Shown here piece by piece: positions 1 through 9,984 of a stretch of DNA of 64,000 nucleotides (the first letter of the stretch is position 1; every line of letters begins with the position of its first letter). The notes beneath the pieces were generated by a model. It did not search any database, was not told where the DNA came from, and was given only the letters and a program-made list of their open reading frames with translations. The DNA is from Devosia sp. YR412. Lineage in GTDB: Bacteria; Pseudomonadota; Alphaproteobacteria; Rhizobiales; Devosiaceae. Where the stretch lies: contig NZ_FOFL01000005.1 in assembly GCF_900110945.1 (NCBI RefSeq), positions 1 to 64,000 of the forward strand. Direction: 5' to 3'. A program made the translations under genes and the position numbers.

Positions 1-160
1 CGTGGGTTCACGCCCGGGCCGTCGGTATGCGAGGTTATGCCGGCCGCCTGACGCGGTTCATAAAACCGGACGTCCCGAGGCGGTAATCGTCTCACTATTC
101 AAATCTCAAGAGGCGAAAGCCGTCTCGGGATCCGCTTCGCAGCTGTTCTGCGCAGCAGAT
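1..160. other. unassigned left edge, upstream of rpsB
   Basis: No gene can be supported here. On the + strand one frame is open from the edge to a stop at 49-51 and another to a stop at 84-86; either could be the last codons of an upstream gene cut by the window edge, but neither tail is recognisable. The open frame starting at base 2 carries no recognisable protein and runs through a hairpin and a promoter-like site, so I treat it as chance. Confidence 0.3.
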
Positions 161-188
161 GAAAGGCTCCGGTGGAGCCTTTCAAAGC
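161..188 (+). terminator. hairpin, possible terminator of the gene left of the window
   Basis: GAAAGGCTCC and GGAGCCTTTC form a perfect 10-bp stem around a GGT loop at 161-183. The following bases lack a clean T run, so it is a weak intrinsic terminator at best. It separates the left edge from the rpsB promoter region. Confidence 0.4.
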
Positions 189-258
189 AAGAAGGCCATG
201 AGAGCTACGCTCGAATGGCAAATGAAACCCGCATCCAGGCGGCGCCTTGGCACGCCTC

Positions 259-287
259 TTGCCTTTGCGGTCCTCTTCCCCTATATG
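259..287 (+). promoter_or_regulatory. candidate rpsB promoter
   Basis: TTGCCT at 259-264 and TATATG at 282-287 are separated by 17 bases, a good match to a sigma-70 type promoter with the CTTG-containing -35 common in alphaproteobacteria. It leaves a leader of roughly 130 bases before rpsB, long enough for autoregulation by S2. Confidence 0.5.
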
Positions 288-424
288 CGCCATGCGTTCG
301 ACTGCGTGTCGGCGCGATTTCACACACGAGGCAGGCGTTTCCGAGCAATTGGAACACCATCCGGTGGCGGGCGACCGTCGCAATGCATCGTGGAGGCATC
401 AACCGGTAAACAGGAGCAGCCATC

Positions 425-1204
425 ATGGCACTGCCCGATTTTTCTATGCGTCAACTGCTCGAAGCAGGCGTTCACTTTGGTCACCAGAAGCACCGCTGGA
501 ACCCCAAGATGGAGCGCTATATTTTCGGCGTTCGCAATGACATCCATATTCTTGATCTCAGCCAGACCGTGCCGGCCCTCAGCCGCGCGCTGCAGCTGAT
601 CTCCGACACCGTTGCTGACGGTGGCCGCGTGCTGTTCGTTGGCACCAAGCGCCAGGCCGCTCCGCTGGTTGCCGAGGCTGCCAAGCAGTCCGCCCAGTAT
701 TTCGTCAACTCCCGTTGGCTCGGCGGCACGCTGACCAACTGGCAGACCATTTCGAACTCGATCTCGCGTCTCCGCACGCTGGAATCGATGAGCGAAGACG
801 ATCTCGCGCTGCGCACCAAGAAGGAGCGCCTGATGATGAGCCGCGAGCAGGAACGCCTTGAGCGTGACCTCGGCGGCATCAAGGACATGGGCAACCTGCC
901 GTCCCTGCTGTTCGTCATCGACACCAACAAGGAAGCCAATGCGATCAAGGAAGCCCGTCGTCTGGGCATCCCGGTCATCGCCATCGTCGACACCAATTGC
1001 GATCCCGACACTGTCGATTACGCAATCCCCGGCAATGACGACGCTTCGCGCGCTCTGGAACTCTATGTGTCGCTGGTCTCCAAGGCTGCGATCGACGGCA
1101 TCGGCCGTTCGTCCTCGGCTCTCGGTGCTGACCTCGGCGCCCAGGACCGTGCTCCGGCCGAAGACCTGCCGGCTGAAGACGCCGCAGCTCCAGTCGCCAA
1201 CTAA
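425..1204 (+). CDS. rpsB: 30S ribosomal protein S2
   Basis: Ribosomal protein S2, 259 aa, which binds the small subunit late in assembly and helps recruit S1. The N-terminus ([20 protein letters not shown]) and the [11 protein letters not shown] segment are hallmark S2 sequences. The C-terminus adds an acidic Ala/Pro-rich tail typical of alphaproteobacterial S2. An AGGAG-like ribosome site lies just before the ATG. It heads the cluster rpsB-tsf, a pairing conserved across bacteria, with a promoter candidate about 140 bases upstream. A 510-aa open frame on the opposite strand across rpsB and tsf is a codon-bias shadow. Confidence 0.98.
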   Translation: MALPDFSMRQLLEAGVHFGHQKHRWNPKMERYIFGVRNDIHILDLSQTVPALSRALQLISDTVADGGRVLFVGTKRQAAPLVAEAAKQSAQYFVNSRWLGGTLTNWQTISNSISRLRTLESMSEDDLALRTKKERLMMSREQERLERDLGGIKDMGNLPSLLFVIDTNKEANAIKEARRLGIPVIAIVDTNCDPDTVDYAIPGNDDASRALELYVSLVSKAAIDGIGRSSSALGADLGAQDRAPAEDLPAEDAAAPVAN

Positions 1205-1240
1205 GTCCGTCACACGGATTTCGTTCTGATCTGAAACCAT

Positions 1241-1262
1241 GCGGCCCCAAGGGTGGGGTCGC
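1241..1262 (+). promoter_or_regulatory. hairpin between rpsB and tsf
   Basis: GCGGCCCC (1241-1248) pairs with GGGGTCGC (1255-1262), allowing one G-T pair. No T run follows, so it is more likely a processing or partial attenuation element in the 72-base rpsB-tsf gap than a full terminator. It ends 14 bases before the tsf start. Confidence 0.35.
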
Positions 1263-1276
1263 CGAAAGGTATTATC

Positions 1277-2209
1277 ATGGTTGAAATTACTGCAGGCCTG
1301 GTCAAGCAGCTCCGCGACTCGACTGGCGTCGGGATGATGGACTGCAAGAAGGCCCTGGCCGAGACCAATGGCGACATGGAAGCAGCGGTCGACTGGCTGC
1401 GCACCCGTGGCCTGGCCAAGGCTGCCAAGAAGGCTGACCGCGTTGCCGCCGAAGGCCTCGTTGGCGTCGCAACCGCCGGCACCAAGGCTTCGGTCGTCGA
1501 AGTGAACTCTGAAACCGACTTCGTTGCCCGCAACGAGCAGTTCCAGAACATCGTCAGCGCCATTGCCAAGCTCTCGCTCGATGCCGACAGCGATGTCGTC
1601 AAGCTCGGCGAAATGCCGTTCCCCGGTTCGGGCCATTCGGTTTCGGCCGAGCTGACCGAAGCGATCGCCAAGATCGGCGAGAACATGAGCCTGCGCCGCA
1701 CCGAGACCGTTTCGGTCTCCGATGGCGTGGTGGAAAGCTATGTCCACAATGCCGTCAAGGCTGGCCTGGGCAAGATTGGCATTCTCGTCGCTCTCGAATC
1801 GACCGGCGACAAGGCTGCCCTGTCGGCTCTCGGCAAGCAGCTGGCCATGCACATCGCAGCGACCAACCCGCTGTCGATCGACCCCGAAGACCTCGACCAG
1901 GCCGTCGTTGCTCGCGAACGCGCGATCATCCTCGAGCAGGTCAAGGAATCCGGCAAGTCGGCCGAGATCGCTGAAAAGATGGTCGACGGCCGCATGCGCA
2001 AGTACTTCGAAGAAGTCACCCTGCTGGCCCAGACCTTCGTGATCGATGGCGAGACCAAGGTCCGCGATGCGATCAAGAATGCCGAAAAGGACGCAGGCGC
2101 CCCGATCAAGCTGACCAAGTTCGTGCGCTATGCGCTCGGCGAGGGCATTGAAAAGGTCGAGACCGACTTCGCCGCCGAAGTCGCTGCCACCGCTGGCGTT
2201 AAGAAGTAA
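1277..2209 (+). CDS. tsf: translation elongation factor Ts
   Basis: EF-Ts, 310 aa, the nucleotide exchange factor that reloads EF-Tu with GTP. The N-terminal UBA-like segment contains [12 protein letters not shown] and is followed by the core with the exchange motif TDFVARN. I chose the ATG at 1277 ([11 protein letters not shown]) because it matches the family N-terminus; the open frame extends 8 codons upstream from 1253, but those codons fall in the rpsB-tsf hairpin. Size is usual for the alphaproteobacterial protein. It is cotranscribed with rpsB and followed by a 261-base gap holding a repeat. Confidence 0.98.
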   Translation: MVEITAGLVKQLRDSTGVGMMDCKKALAETNGDMEAAVDWLRTRGLAKAAKKADRVAAEGLVGVATAGTKASVVEVNSETDFVARNEQFQNIVSAIAKLSLDADSDVVKLGEMPFPGSGHSVSAELTEAIAKIGENMSLRRTETVSVSDGVVESYVHNAVKAGLGKIGILVALESTGDKAALSALGKQLAMHIAATNPLSIDPEDLDQAVVARERAIILEQVKESGKSAEIAEKMVDGRMRKYFEEVTLLAQTFVIDGETKVRDAIKNAEKDAGAPIKLTKFVRYALGEGIEKVETDFAAEVAATAGVKK

Positions 2210-2225
2210 TCTCGTTTCGTCTTTG

Positions 2226-2253
2226 CGGGCGGGCCCACGGGCCCGTTCGCCGC
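2226..2253 (+). terminator. GC-rich hairpin after tsf
   Basis: GGGCCC pairs with GGGCCC across ACG, with extra pairing in the flanking GCGGGC / GTTCGCCGC bases. It sits just after the tsf stop. No U-rich tail follows, so it may be a weak or Rho-assisted terminator. Confidence 0.35.
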
Positions 2254-2266
2254 TCTCCCCGTCAGA

Positions 2267-2310
2267 GCGCTTTCAGCAAAAGTGGTACCGGTTTTGCGGT
2301 TCGAAAGCGC
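2267..2310. repeat. palindromic REP-like element in the tsf-pyrH gap
   Basis: The outer arms GCGCTTTC (2267-2274) and GAAAGCGC (2303-2310) are perfect inverted repeats. Inside them GCAAAA and TTTTGC pair again around the palindrome GGTACC. The general form, 'AGCAAAAGTGG..ACCGGTTTTGCG', resembles dispersed intergenic palindromes I remember from rhizobial genomes. I found no second copy in this window. The remainder of the gap to pyrH (2311-2470) shows no gene and no clear promoter. Confidence 0.6.
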
Positions 2311-2470
2311 GCCTTCCGGCGCCTTGATTTGGCCGGGATCGAGCGCAAAACCCTGCCGTAGTTTTAATTCCACCGGTGTAACGCCTTCTGTTGAGGGGCG
2401 TTTTGCCATAGGGTCTGCCCGGTTTCCGGATTCGGACCCGCGCGTCATTGTCCAGTAAAGGGGTTTGCCG

Positions 2471-3190
2471 ATGGCACCTGCCTATAAACGCATTCTCCTC
2501 AAGGTTTCGGGCGAGGCGCTGGCAGGAGACAACTCCTTCGGAATTGAACCGGCATTCCTGCAGGGCATTGCCAAGCAGATCGCCGATGTCGCCAATACCG
2601 GCGTGCAGATCGCCATCGTGGTCGGCGGCGGCAATATCTTCCGCGGCATGGCCGGCGCTGCCGAGGGTACCGACCGCGTCACCGCCGACCTGATGGGTAT
2701 GCTGGGCACCATGATCAATGCCCTCGCCCTGTCCAATGCCATTTCCCGCCAGGGCGCCAAGTGCAAGCCCTATAGCGCCGCTTCCATGCCATCGGTTGCC
2801 GACACCTTTACCGCTCGCGACGCCAAGCTGGCGCTGGAAGACGGTTTCGTTGTCGTGCTCGGCGGCGGCACCGGCAACCCGTTCTTTACCACCGATACCG
2901 CCTCCACCTTGCGCGCCATCGAGCTGGAATGCGACGTGGTGCTCAAGGGCACCAAGGTCGACGGCGTCTATTCCGAAGACCCGATGAAGAATCCGAATGC
3001 CACCCGCTATGACTTCGTCAGCTATGACGAAGTCATCGGCAAGAATTTGCGCGTCATGGATACCGCGGCATTTGCCCTTGCCCGCGACAACGCCATGCCG
3101 ATAATCGTATATGCGCTAGATGACGCAGCCGGTCTCTCCGGCGTTTTGGCCGGCTCCACCCGGTCGACCCGCGTCGGCAAGCAGAACTAG
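2471..3190 (+). CDS. pyrH: UMP kinase
   Basis: Uridylate kinase, 239 aa, converting UMP + ATP to UDP in pyrimidine nucleotide synthesis. It belongs to the amino acid kinase fold, unrelated to eukaryotic UMP/CMP kinases. Motifs seen are LLKVSGEAL near residue 10 (phosphate-binding lysine), [10 protein letters not shown] and [12 protein letters not shown]. The start is ATG 2471 with AAAGGGG upstream; a TTG two codons earlier is less likely. It is followed 16 bases later by frr, the usual order. In known homologs the enzyme is GTP-activated and UTP-inhibited. Confidence 0.97.
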   Translation: MAPAYKRILLKVSGEALAGDNSFGIEPAFLQGIAKQIADVANTGVQIAIVVGGGNIFRGMAGAAEGTDRVTADLMGMLGTMINALALSNAISRQGAKCKPYSAASMPSVADTFTARDAKLALEDGFVVVLGGGTGNPFFTTDTASTLRAIELECDVVLKGTKVDGVYSEDPMKNPNATRYDFVSYDEVIGKNLRVMDTAAFALARDNAMPIIVYALDDAAGLSGVLAGSTRSTRVGKQN

Positions 3191-3206
3191 CCTGGAAGGA
3201 CGACCA

Positions 3207-3758
3207 ATGGCCTATGATCTCGCAGACCTGAAAACCCGCATGCAGAAGTCCATCACGTCGCTGCGCGACGAATTGGGCGGCCTGCGGACCGGCCGGGCCA
3301 GCGCAAGCCTCCTGGAGCCCGTGTCGGTGGAAGCCTATGGCTCCCGCACCCCGCTCAGCCAGCTGGCCACGGTGACCGTACCCGAGCCGCGCATGCTGAG
3401 TGTCCAGGTCTGGGATCGTTCCTTGGCCAACGCCGTCGAAAAGGCCATCCGCGACAGCGGTCTCGGCCTCAACCCGATGGGCGAGGGCCAGATCATCCGC
3501 GTCCCGCTGCCCGAGCTTAACGAGCAGCGCCGCAAGGAACTCGCCAAGGTCGCGCACAACTATGCCGAGGCTGCCCGCGTTGCCGTGCGCCACATCCGTC
3601 GCGATGGCATGGACGATCTCAAGAAAGCCCAGAAGGATGGCCTCAGCGAGGACGATGCCCGCGTGCAGTCGGATCTCGTACAGAAGGCCACCGATGCGGC
3701 CGTGACCGAGATCGATCACCTGGCGGCCGCCAAAGAAGCTGAAATCCTGCAGGTCTAA
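3207..3758 (+). CDS. frr: ribosome recycling factor
   Basis: Ribosome recycling factor, 183 aa, which with EF-G splits post-termination ribosomes. The two-domain RRF signature is present: LRTGRAS near residue 30 at the hinge, [14 protein letters not shown], and [20 protein letters not shown] in the three-helix bundle. ATG 3207 follows GGAAGGA at good spacing. The frame is open upstream into pyrH, but that extension lacks RRF sequence. It lies between pyrH and uppS as in most bacteria. Confidence 0.97.
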   Translation: MAYDLADLKTRMQKSITSLRDELGGLRTGRASASLLEPVSVEAYGSRTPLSQLATVTVPEPRMLSVQVWDRSLANAVEKAIRDSGLGLNPMGEGQIIRVPLPELNEQRRKELAKVAHNYAEAARVAVRHIRRDGMDDLKKAQKDGLSEDDARVQSDLVQKATDAAVTEIDHLAAAKEAEILQV

Positions 3759-3787
3759 GTCGGCTGAACTGCGCCGGGAGGGCGTAG

Positions 3788-4545
<758 letters not shown>

Positions 4546-4549
<4 letters not shown>

Positions 4550-5406
4550 GCGATCCGGGCCACCCCGTTCCAGACACCACACCCAATCGCCGCCGAAGCT
4601 GGGCCGATCTCGGGCCCCGCCTTCTCTCCGCCGCCGTGCTGATCGCCCTGACGGTTAGCGCGCTCTATATTGGCGGCTATGTCTTTGCTGCCGTGGTCGG
4701 CGCGGTGTTTGCCGGCGCCTACCGCGAGTGGGAAACCATGGTCACCCGCGCGCCGCTTACCCCCGGCGGCTGGCTGCTGATCGGCCTCGTTGCCGTCTCA
4801 GGCCTGATCTATCCGATGTTCGGCCCGCTGGGCACGCTGTCCGCCATTGCTCTGGCTGCCATCGTGGCCATTGCCATGCGCGGCGAGGCAGCGCCGTGGC
4901 GCGTGCTGGGCCTTGTCATCTATGGCGCCATCATCATTGCGGCTCTGGCCATGCGCGGCGACAGCATGGCGGGTGTTCTCGCCGGCGCCTATCTCGGAAC
5001 GGTGGTCTGGATGACCGATTCTGCCGCCTTCTTCACCGGCCGCCAGATCGGCGGCGAAAAGCTGGCGCCCGATATCTCGCCCTCCAAAACCTGGTCCGGC
5101 GCCGCCGGTGGGCTGGCGCTAGGGACCGGGGCAGGGCTGGTGCTGTGGATCATTGCAACGGATTCGCCTTGGTGGATCGGCCTGCTGCTCTCCGCGACGA
5201 TCAGCCTGCTTGGCCAATTGGGCGATCTGGCCGAAAGTGCCATCAAGCGGCATTTCCGCATCAAGGACAGCGGCGATCTCATCCCCGGCCATGGCGGCCT
5301 GATGGATCGTCTCGACAGCCTTACATTCGGCATCTTGCTGGTGCTGCTGGTCGGCGCCTGGCACGCCGGATTTGGTGCCGTCGCCGAAGGCCTGCTCTAC
5401 TGGTAA
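4546..5406 (+). CDS. cdsA: phosphatidate cytidylyltransferase
   Basis: CDP-diglyceride synthetase, 286 aa, an inner-membrane enzyme making CDP-diacylglycerol from phosphatidic acid and CTP, the branch point of phospholipid synthesis. It is strongly hydrophobic with several membrane segments. The family signature is near the C-terminus: SPSKTWSGAAGG, then IKDSGDLIPGHGGLMDRLDSL. The best start is a TTG at 4546 overlapping the uppS stop; no ATG lies close by. In most alphaproteobacteria dxr follows, but here rseP comes only 33 bases later. Confidence 0.94.
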
Positions 5407-5439
5407 GACGCTGCCGCGCCTGCCCAATCTAGGAAGACC

Positions 5440-6576
5440 ATGTTCGATTTCATCTATTGGATTCTGTCCTATGTCGTGCCATTCTTGGCCGTCCTGACGG
5501 TTATCGTCTTCGTCCACGAAATGGGCCACTACCTTGTCGCCCGCTGGAATGGCGTCGCCATCCAGGCCTTCTCTATCGGCTTCGGTCGCGAGATTTTCGG
5601 CTGGAATGACAATCACGGCACCCGCTGGAAGCTCTCGGCCATTCCGCTCGGCGGCTATGTCCGCTTCGTCGGCGACATGAATGCCGCCAGCGTGCCGGAT
5701 CCGGATGCCGTGGCCAATGTCGATCCGGCGCTGGCGCCACATCTCTTCGCCAACAAGAATGTCTGGCAACGCATCTCGGTCGTCGCCGCAGGCCCGCTGG
5801 CCAATGTGCTGCTGACCTTTCTCATCCTCTACGCGCTACTGCTCGGCTATGGCCGCTACACCATCCCGCCCGTCGTCGGCGAGGTGATCACCGGATCGGT
5901 CGCCGAAGCGTCGGGCCTGCAGCCGGGCGACGTCATCGTCTCGGTGGACGGCTATGTCGTGCGCGGTTTCGAGGATTTCCAGCGCATGGTCGCCACCAGC
6001 CCGGCGCGGCAGGTGACGGTGGGAATCGAACGCGGTGCCGAAGCCCAGACGCTGACTATGGTGCCCGACGTTGCCGAGGTGGAAGACCGTTTCGGCAATA
6101 TGCAGAAGATCGGCAGAATCGGCGTCAGCCGCAACGTCGCCGACGGCGATGTGACTATCTACCGGCCCGGTCCGATCGAAGCCATCGGCATGACCGTGGA
6201 AGAGATTCGCTTCATCATTCAGCGCACCGGTGCCTTCCTCGGTGATTTCTTCGTCGGCCGCGGCGATGTCGAGCAACTGGGCGGCCCGGTCAAGGTCGCC
6301 AGGGTTTCCGGGGAAGTCGCGACCCTGGGCATCGTGGCGCTGATCAATCTGACTGCGCTGCTGTCGCTAAATATCGGAATTTTCAATCTATTGCCGGTAC
6401 CTATGCTCGACGGCGGCCACCTTCTGTACTATCTGGTGGAAGCTGTCAGAGGGCGTCCGCTCAGCATGAAGGTGCAGGAAATTGGGTTTCGCTTCGGCTT
6501 TGCCCTGGTCATGGCCTTGATGGTTTTCACGCTCTTTAACGATACGATCTTTGCGTATTTTGGAATCCTGCGTTAA
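5440..6576 (+). CDS. rseP: RIP metalloprotease RseP
   Basis: Site-2-type intramembrane zinc protease, 378 aa. In relatives it cleaves anti-sigma factors and leftover signal peptides in the inner membrane. The zinc motif HEMGH is at residues 26-30 in the first membrane segment. One PDZ domain follows roughly at residues 140-215 (GLQPGDVIVSVDG). The third zinc-ligand motif LDGGH is at 323-327, and the C-terminus is hydrophobic. With one PDZ it is shorter than the E. coli protein, as usual for alphaproteobacteria. It sits directly before bamA, linking envelope stress and outer-membrane assembly genes. Confidence 0.95.
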   Translation: MFDFIYWILSYVVPFLAVLTVIVFVHEMGHYLVARWNGVAIQAFSIGFGREIFGWNDNHGTRWKLSAIPLGGYVRFVGDMNAASVPDPDAVANVDPALAPHLFANKNVWQRISVVAAGPLANVLLTFLILYALLLGYGRYTIPPVVGEVITGSVAEASGLQPGDVIVSVDGYVVRGFEDFQRMVATSPARQVTVGIERGAEAQTLTMVPDVAEVEDRFGNMQKIGRIGVSRNVADGDVTIYRPGPIEAIGMTVEEIRFIIQRTGAFLGDFFVGRGDVEQLGGPVKVARVSGEVATLGIVALINLTALLSLNIGIFNLLPVPMLDGGHLLYYLVEAVRGRPLSMKVQEIGFRFGFALVMALMVFTLFNDTIFAYFGILR

Positions 6577-6657
6577 GGCGCAGTTAACCTTGGTTCGTAA
6601 GGTGTTGCAGGAATACAAGGGCACCAAGCTTTTGCTAACCGCGTCAGGTCTTACGGC

Positions 6658-6685
6658 TTGTCGTTGGTTAAAAAGGCGGTAAAAC
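6658..6685 (+). promoter_or_regulatory. weak promoter candidate before bamA
   Basis: TTGTCG (6658-6663) and TAAAAC (6680-6685) are 16 bases apart in the 184-base rseP-bamA gap. The match is modest; the gap length is the main reason to expect a separate bamA promoter. Confidence 0.25.
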
Positions 6686-6760
6686 GGTGCAATGGAGTTA
6701 GCTTGGGGGAGCGCTGTGCATGGCGATTCCCTTGGCCTGGTCGCAGAAGGCAATAATAAT

Positions 6761-8881
6761 ATGATCCATCCCACTAAGCTGATGCGTGGCGCTGTTTTGG
6801 CGCTTGCCATTATGGGTGCGGCGCCGCTCGCAGGTTCCAGCATTCCGCTCATCGGCGTTGTGACGGCTCAGGCCCAGGAGCAGCTCGTTGGTTCGGTGCT
6901 CTTCGAGGGCAACCGGCGTTTCTCCGACTCCCAGCTTCTCGCCATGGTCGATATCTCGGCCTCCGGCATTTTCACCCAGCAGCGTCTGGCCTCGGATATC
7001 GAAAGCATCCGTCAGGCCTATGATCGCGACGGGTTCCTCACCGTTTCCGTAACCTCGCGCACCGAGCAGACCGCCGATGGTCGTGTTCGCGTCGTCTTCG
7101 TGGTCAACGAAGGTAATCGCGCCGGTGTGGCCGGCATCAATTTCACCGGCAACAATGCCATGGGTACCAACAGCCTGAAGAGCGCCATGCTCACCAAGGA
7201 AACCGGTATCCTGAGCTGGCTGCTCAAGGACGATGGCTACGACGAGCAGAAGCTTGCCGTCGATCGCGAACGCGTCCGTCTCTACTACGCAAACCGCGGC
7301 TATCCTGATGCTCAGGTGACCTCGGTTGGCGAGTATGACGCTGCCAAGAACGCCTACTTCATCAACTTCACCATCAATGAAGGCCAGAAGTACGAATTCG
7401 GCAATGTCGGCATCGAGACCAGCATCAACGGCCTGAACACCGAAGCCCTCAAGGGCTCCGTGCGCACCGGCGACGGTCGCAACTATTCGGCTGCCGATCT
7501 GCAGAAGTCGATCGAGGACATGGCTTACGAAGCCACCGTCCAGGGCTATTCCTTCGCCGACGTGCGCGCTCGCCTCGACCGCGATGTCACCAATGGCACG
7601 TTCAACGTGACCTACTTGGTTGACGAAGGTGCGCGCCTCTATGTCGAGCGCATCAACATCACCGGCAATACCAAGACCCGCGACTTCGTGATCCGTCGTG
7701 AGCTGGAGTTCGCTGAAGGCGACCCCTTCAACCGTTCGCTGGTCATCCGTGGTCGCAAGAACATCGACAATCTCGGTTTCTTCTCCGCCGTCAACGTCAC
7801 CACTGTGCAGGGCTCTTCGGCCGACAAGGTTGTGATCAACGTTGCCGTCACCGAAACCTCGACCGGTGAGTATGGTGCCACGGCCGGTTACTCGACCGCC
7901 GACGGTATCCTGGGTGAAATCTCGCTGACCGAACGGAACTTCCTGGGTCGTGGCCAGTATCTGCGCGCTGCCATCGGTGCCTCGCAGGCCGGCCGTACCT
8001 TCGACTTCTCCTTCACCGAGCCCCGCTTCATGGGTCTCAAGGTTGCCGCGGGCGTCGACGTCTACCATCGCATCGCCGACGAAACGACCTCGAGCATCTA
8101 TGGCTCGCAGTCCACCGGTGGCCAGCTCCGTGCCGGCGTTCCGATCACCAGTGCTCTGTCTACCACGCTGTTCGTGGGTGCCGAGCGCAAGGTCATCAAG
8201 GACACTGACGCGCCGTTCTCGACCCTCGTCACCAATGGCCAGGAATTCTACAAGGCTTTTGGCGGCTACACCCTGACCTGGAACGGTCTTGACGATGTCA
8301 AGAAGCCGACCGAAGGCCTCTACGCAACCTTCACCCAGCAGTACATCGGCTGGGATCACAGCCTGATCAAGTCGGAAGCCCGTGCTCGCTATTACGTGCC
8401 GGTCATCCAGGACAGCGGCATGGTCGCCAGCCTTCGTGGCCAGGCCGGCGTCGTCAACGACCTGAGCGGCAATGGCGTCAGCACCGTGGAAGCCTTTGTC
8501 CCCGGCGCTGCCCTGATCCGTGGCTTCGAAGGTGGCGGTCTTGGCCCGCGCATCCAGAACGGCCAGTATCTCGGCGCCGTTGCTTATGCTGGTGTCTCGG
8601 CTGAACTGATGTTCCCGATCCCCGGCCTGCCGGAAAGCTACGGCCTGTCCGGCGCTCTGTGGGCCGACGCGGCCTGGATCGACGGTACCAACGTGCCGCG
8701 CCTGGGTGCCAATACGGTTGACCCGAACAGCGTCGACGTCCCATGGCGCACTTCGATCGGTGCCTCGCTGATCTGGGACTCGCCGTTTGGCCCGCTGCGT
8801 GGCGACGTTGCCCACGTGCTGAACAAGTCGACGGCAGACCGTACTCAGGTCTTCCAGATCACGATGCAGAGCTTGTTCTAG
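6761..8881 (+). CDS. bamA: outer membrane protein assembly factor BamA
   Basis: Omp85-family core of the BAM complex, 706 aa, inserting beta-barrel proteins into the outer membrane. I chose ATG 6761 because AGAAGG precedes it and it gives a clean signal peptide (LMRGAVLALAIMGAAPLAG, cleavage probably after AQA). A 23-codon upstream extension to 6692 is open but would spoil the signal peptide. Five POTRA-type repeats occupy about residues 40-375, each with glycine-rich turns such as LFEGNRRFSD and INITGNTKTRDFVIRREL. The beta barrel fills the rest and ends in the expected terminal Phe. An intrinsic terminator follows. Confidence 0.96.
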   Translation: MIHPTKLMRGAVLALAIMGAAPLAGSSIPLIGVVTAQAQEQLVGSVLFEGNRRFSDSQLLAMVDISASGIFTQQRLASDIESIRQAYDRDGFLTVSVTSRTEQTADGRVRVVFVVNEGNRAGVAGINFTGNNAMGTNSLKSAMLTKETGILSWLLKDDGYDEQKLAVDRERVRLYYANRGYPDAQVTSVGEYDAAKNAYFINFTINEGQKYEFGNVGIETSINGLNTEALKGSVRTGDGRNYSAADLQKSIEDMAYEATVQGYSFADVRARLDRDVTNGTFNVTYLVDEGARLYVERINITGNTKTRDFVIRRELEFAEGDPFNRSLVIRGRKNIDNLGFFSAVNVTTVQGSSADKVVINVAVTETSTGEYGATAGYSTADGILGEISLTERNFLGRGQYLRAAIGASQAGRTFDFSFTEPRFMGLKVAAGVDVYHRIADETTSSIYGSQSTGGQLRAGVPITSALSTTLFVGAERKVIKDTDAPFSTLVTNGQEFYKAFGGYTLTWNGLDDVKKPTEGLYATFTQQYIGWDHSLIKSEARARYYVPVIQDSGMVASLRGQAGVVNDLSGNGVSTVEAFVPGAALIRGFEGGGLGPRIQNGQYLGAVAYAGVSAELMFPIPGLPESYGLSGALWADAAWIDGTNVPRLGANTVDPNSVDVPWRTSIGASLIWDSPFGPLRGDVAHVLNKSTADRTQVFQITMQSLF

Positions 8882-8906
8882 TCACTACGGCGTGAGACAG
8901 TTCTAT

Positions 8907-8944
8907 GAGCCGCGGGGCGGTAGCGCCGCGGCTCAATTCTTTTT
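8907..8944 (+). terminator. intrinsic terminator or attenuator between bamA and lpxD
   Basis: GAGCCGCGG (8907-8915) pairs perfectly with CCGCGGCTC (8926-8934), and AATTCTTTTT follows. The T run ends only 12 bases before the ATG of lpxD, leaving no room for a promoter, so expression of the lpx genes must come by readthrough or from a promoter inside bamA. Confidence 0.75.
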
Positions 8945-8955
8945 AAGTGACACTT

Positions 8956-9984
8956 ATGGTCGATACCCGTTTCCATCGCTTCGCCGGTCCGCATACGGTC
9001 GGCAGCATTCTCGCTGCGCTCAAGCGGGACGACCTTCTGGCTGGTCTTGTCGGCGCCGAATTGTCGATCTCGGGCGCCAGCGAGCTTGAACTGGCCGGGG
9101 CAGGCGACCTGGCCCTCGCGGCCCATACCAATTACATTGAAGAACTCCGTTCGACCTCCGCCGGCGCCGTCATCGTGCTGCCCGCTTTGCGTGACGTGGT
9201 CCCCGCTGGCAGCCTGGCCATTGTCAGCGACAAGCCGCATTACCTGTTTTCCGAAATTCTAGATCACCTCTATCCGTCCAACACCCGCGCCGTGATCAGC
9301 GGCGGCCGTGACGACCTTGGCGCGCCGATCGTCGAGCGCGAGGTGGTCATCGGCGCCAATGTGGTGATTGGACCCGGCGTTGAGATCGGCCGCGGCACGT
9401 TGATCGGCGCCAATACCGTCATCGGCGCTGGCGTCACCATCGGCCGCAACAGCACCATCGCCGCCAATTGCACTATCGACTGCGCCCATCTCGGCAATGA
9501 AGTCGTGATCCATTCCGGCGTCCGCATCGGCACCGAGGGTTTTGGCTGGCTCGACTACGGCCAGTCCAACCGCAAGGTGCCCCAGCTTGGTCGCGTGCTG
9601 ATCCAGGATCGCGTCGAGATCGGCGCCAATTCGACCATTGACCGCGGGGCTCTCGGCGACACGGTGATTGGTGAAGGCACCAAGATCGATAACCTCGTGC
9701 AGATCGGCCATAACTGCAAGATTGGCCGCAATTGCCTGATCGTCGCCATGTGCGGCTTGGCCGGATCGACCACGCTGGGTGATGGTGTCGTGCTGGCCGG
9801 CAATGTCGGCACCTCCGGTCACCTGACCATCGGCGCTGGCTCGCTGGTGCATGGCCGTTCTGCGGTCACCAAGGATTGGCCGCCGGGCAGCAAACTTGCC
9901 GGTGCGCCGGCACAGGATATAAGAGATTTTTGGCGAGAACTCGCCACAATGCGTAAACTTTCCAAGGGGGACAAGCGGGGATGA
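8956..9984 (+). CDS. lpxD: UDP-3-O-(3-hydroxyacyl)glucosamine N-acyltransferase
   Basis: LpxD, 342 aa, adding the second (N-linked) 3-hydroxyacyl chain in lipid A synthesis. An N-terminal uridine-binding domain (residues 1-100) is followed by a left-handed beta helix of hexapeptide repeats ([18 protein letters not shown]), the catalytic His in QIGHNCKIG, and a C-terminal helix. ATG 8956 is chosen; a GTG three codons earlier is possible, and neither has a strong ribosome site, so the start is uncertain by three residues. The stop overlaps the fabZ start (ATGA), indicating coupled translation. Confidence 0.95.
   Translation: MVDTRFHRFAGPHTVGSILAALKRDDLLAGLVGAELSISGASELELAGAGDLALAAHTNYIEELRSTSAGAVIVLPALRDVVPAGSLAIVSDKPHYLFSEILDHLYPSNTRAVISGGRDDLGAPIVEREVVIGANVVIGPGVEIGRGTLIGANTVIGAGVTIGRNSTIAANCTIDCAHLGNEVVIHSGVRIGTEGFGWLDYGQSNRKVPQLGRVLIQDRVEIGANSTIDRGALGDTVIGEGTKIDNLVQIGHNCKIGRNCLIVAMCGLAGSTTLGDGVVLAGNVGTSGHLTIGAGSLVHGRSAVTKDWPPGSKLAGAPAQDIRDFWRELATMRKLSKGDKRG

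Noticed and set aside
320..1852. 510-aa open frame on the minus strand across rpsB and tsf
   Set aside because: It mirrors two certain genes in a GC-rich sequence and has no recognisable domain or ribosome site; a codon-bias shadow.
2325..2470. Promoter for pyrH in the tsf-pyrH gap
   Set aside because: TTGATT and TTGAGG occur, but no -10-like hexamer lies 16-18 bases downstream of either.
6698..8815. 705-aa open frame on the minus strand across bamA
   Set aside because: Same reasoning: Val/Gly/Asp-rich shadow of a certain gene.
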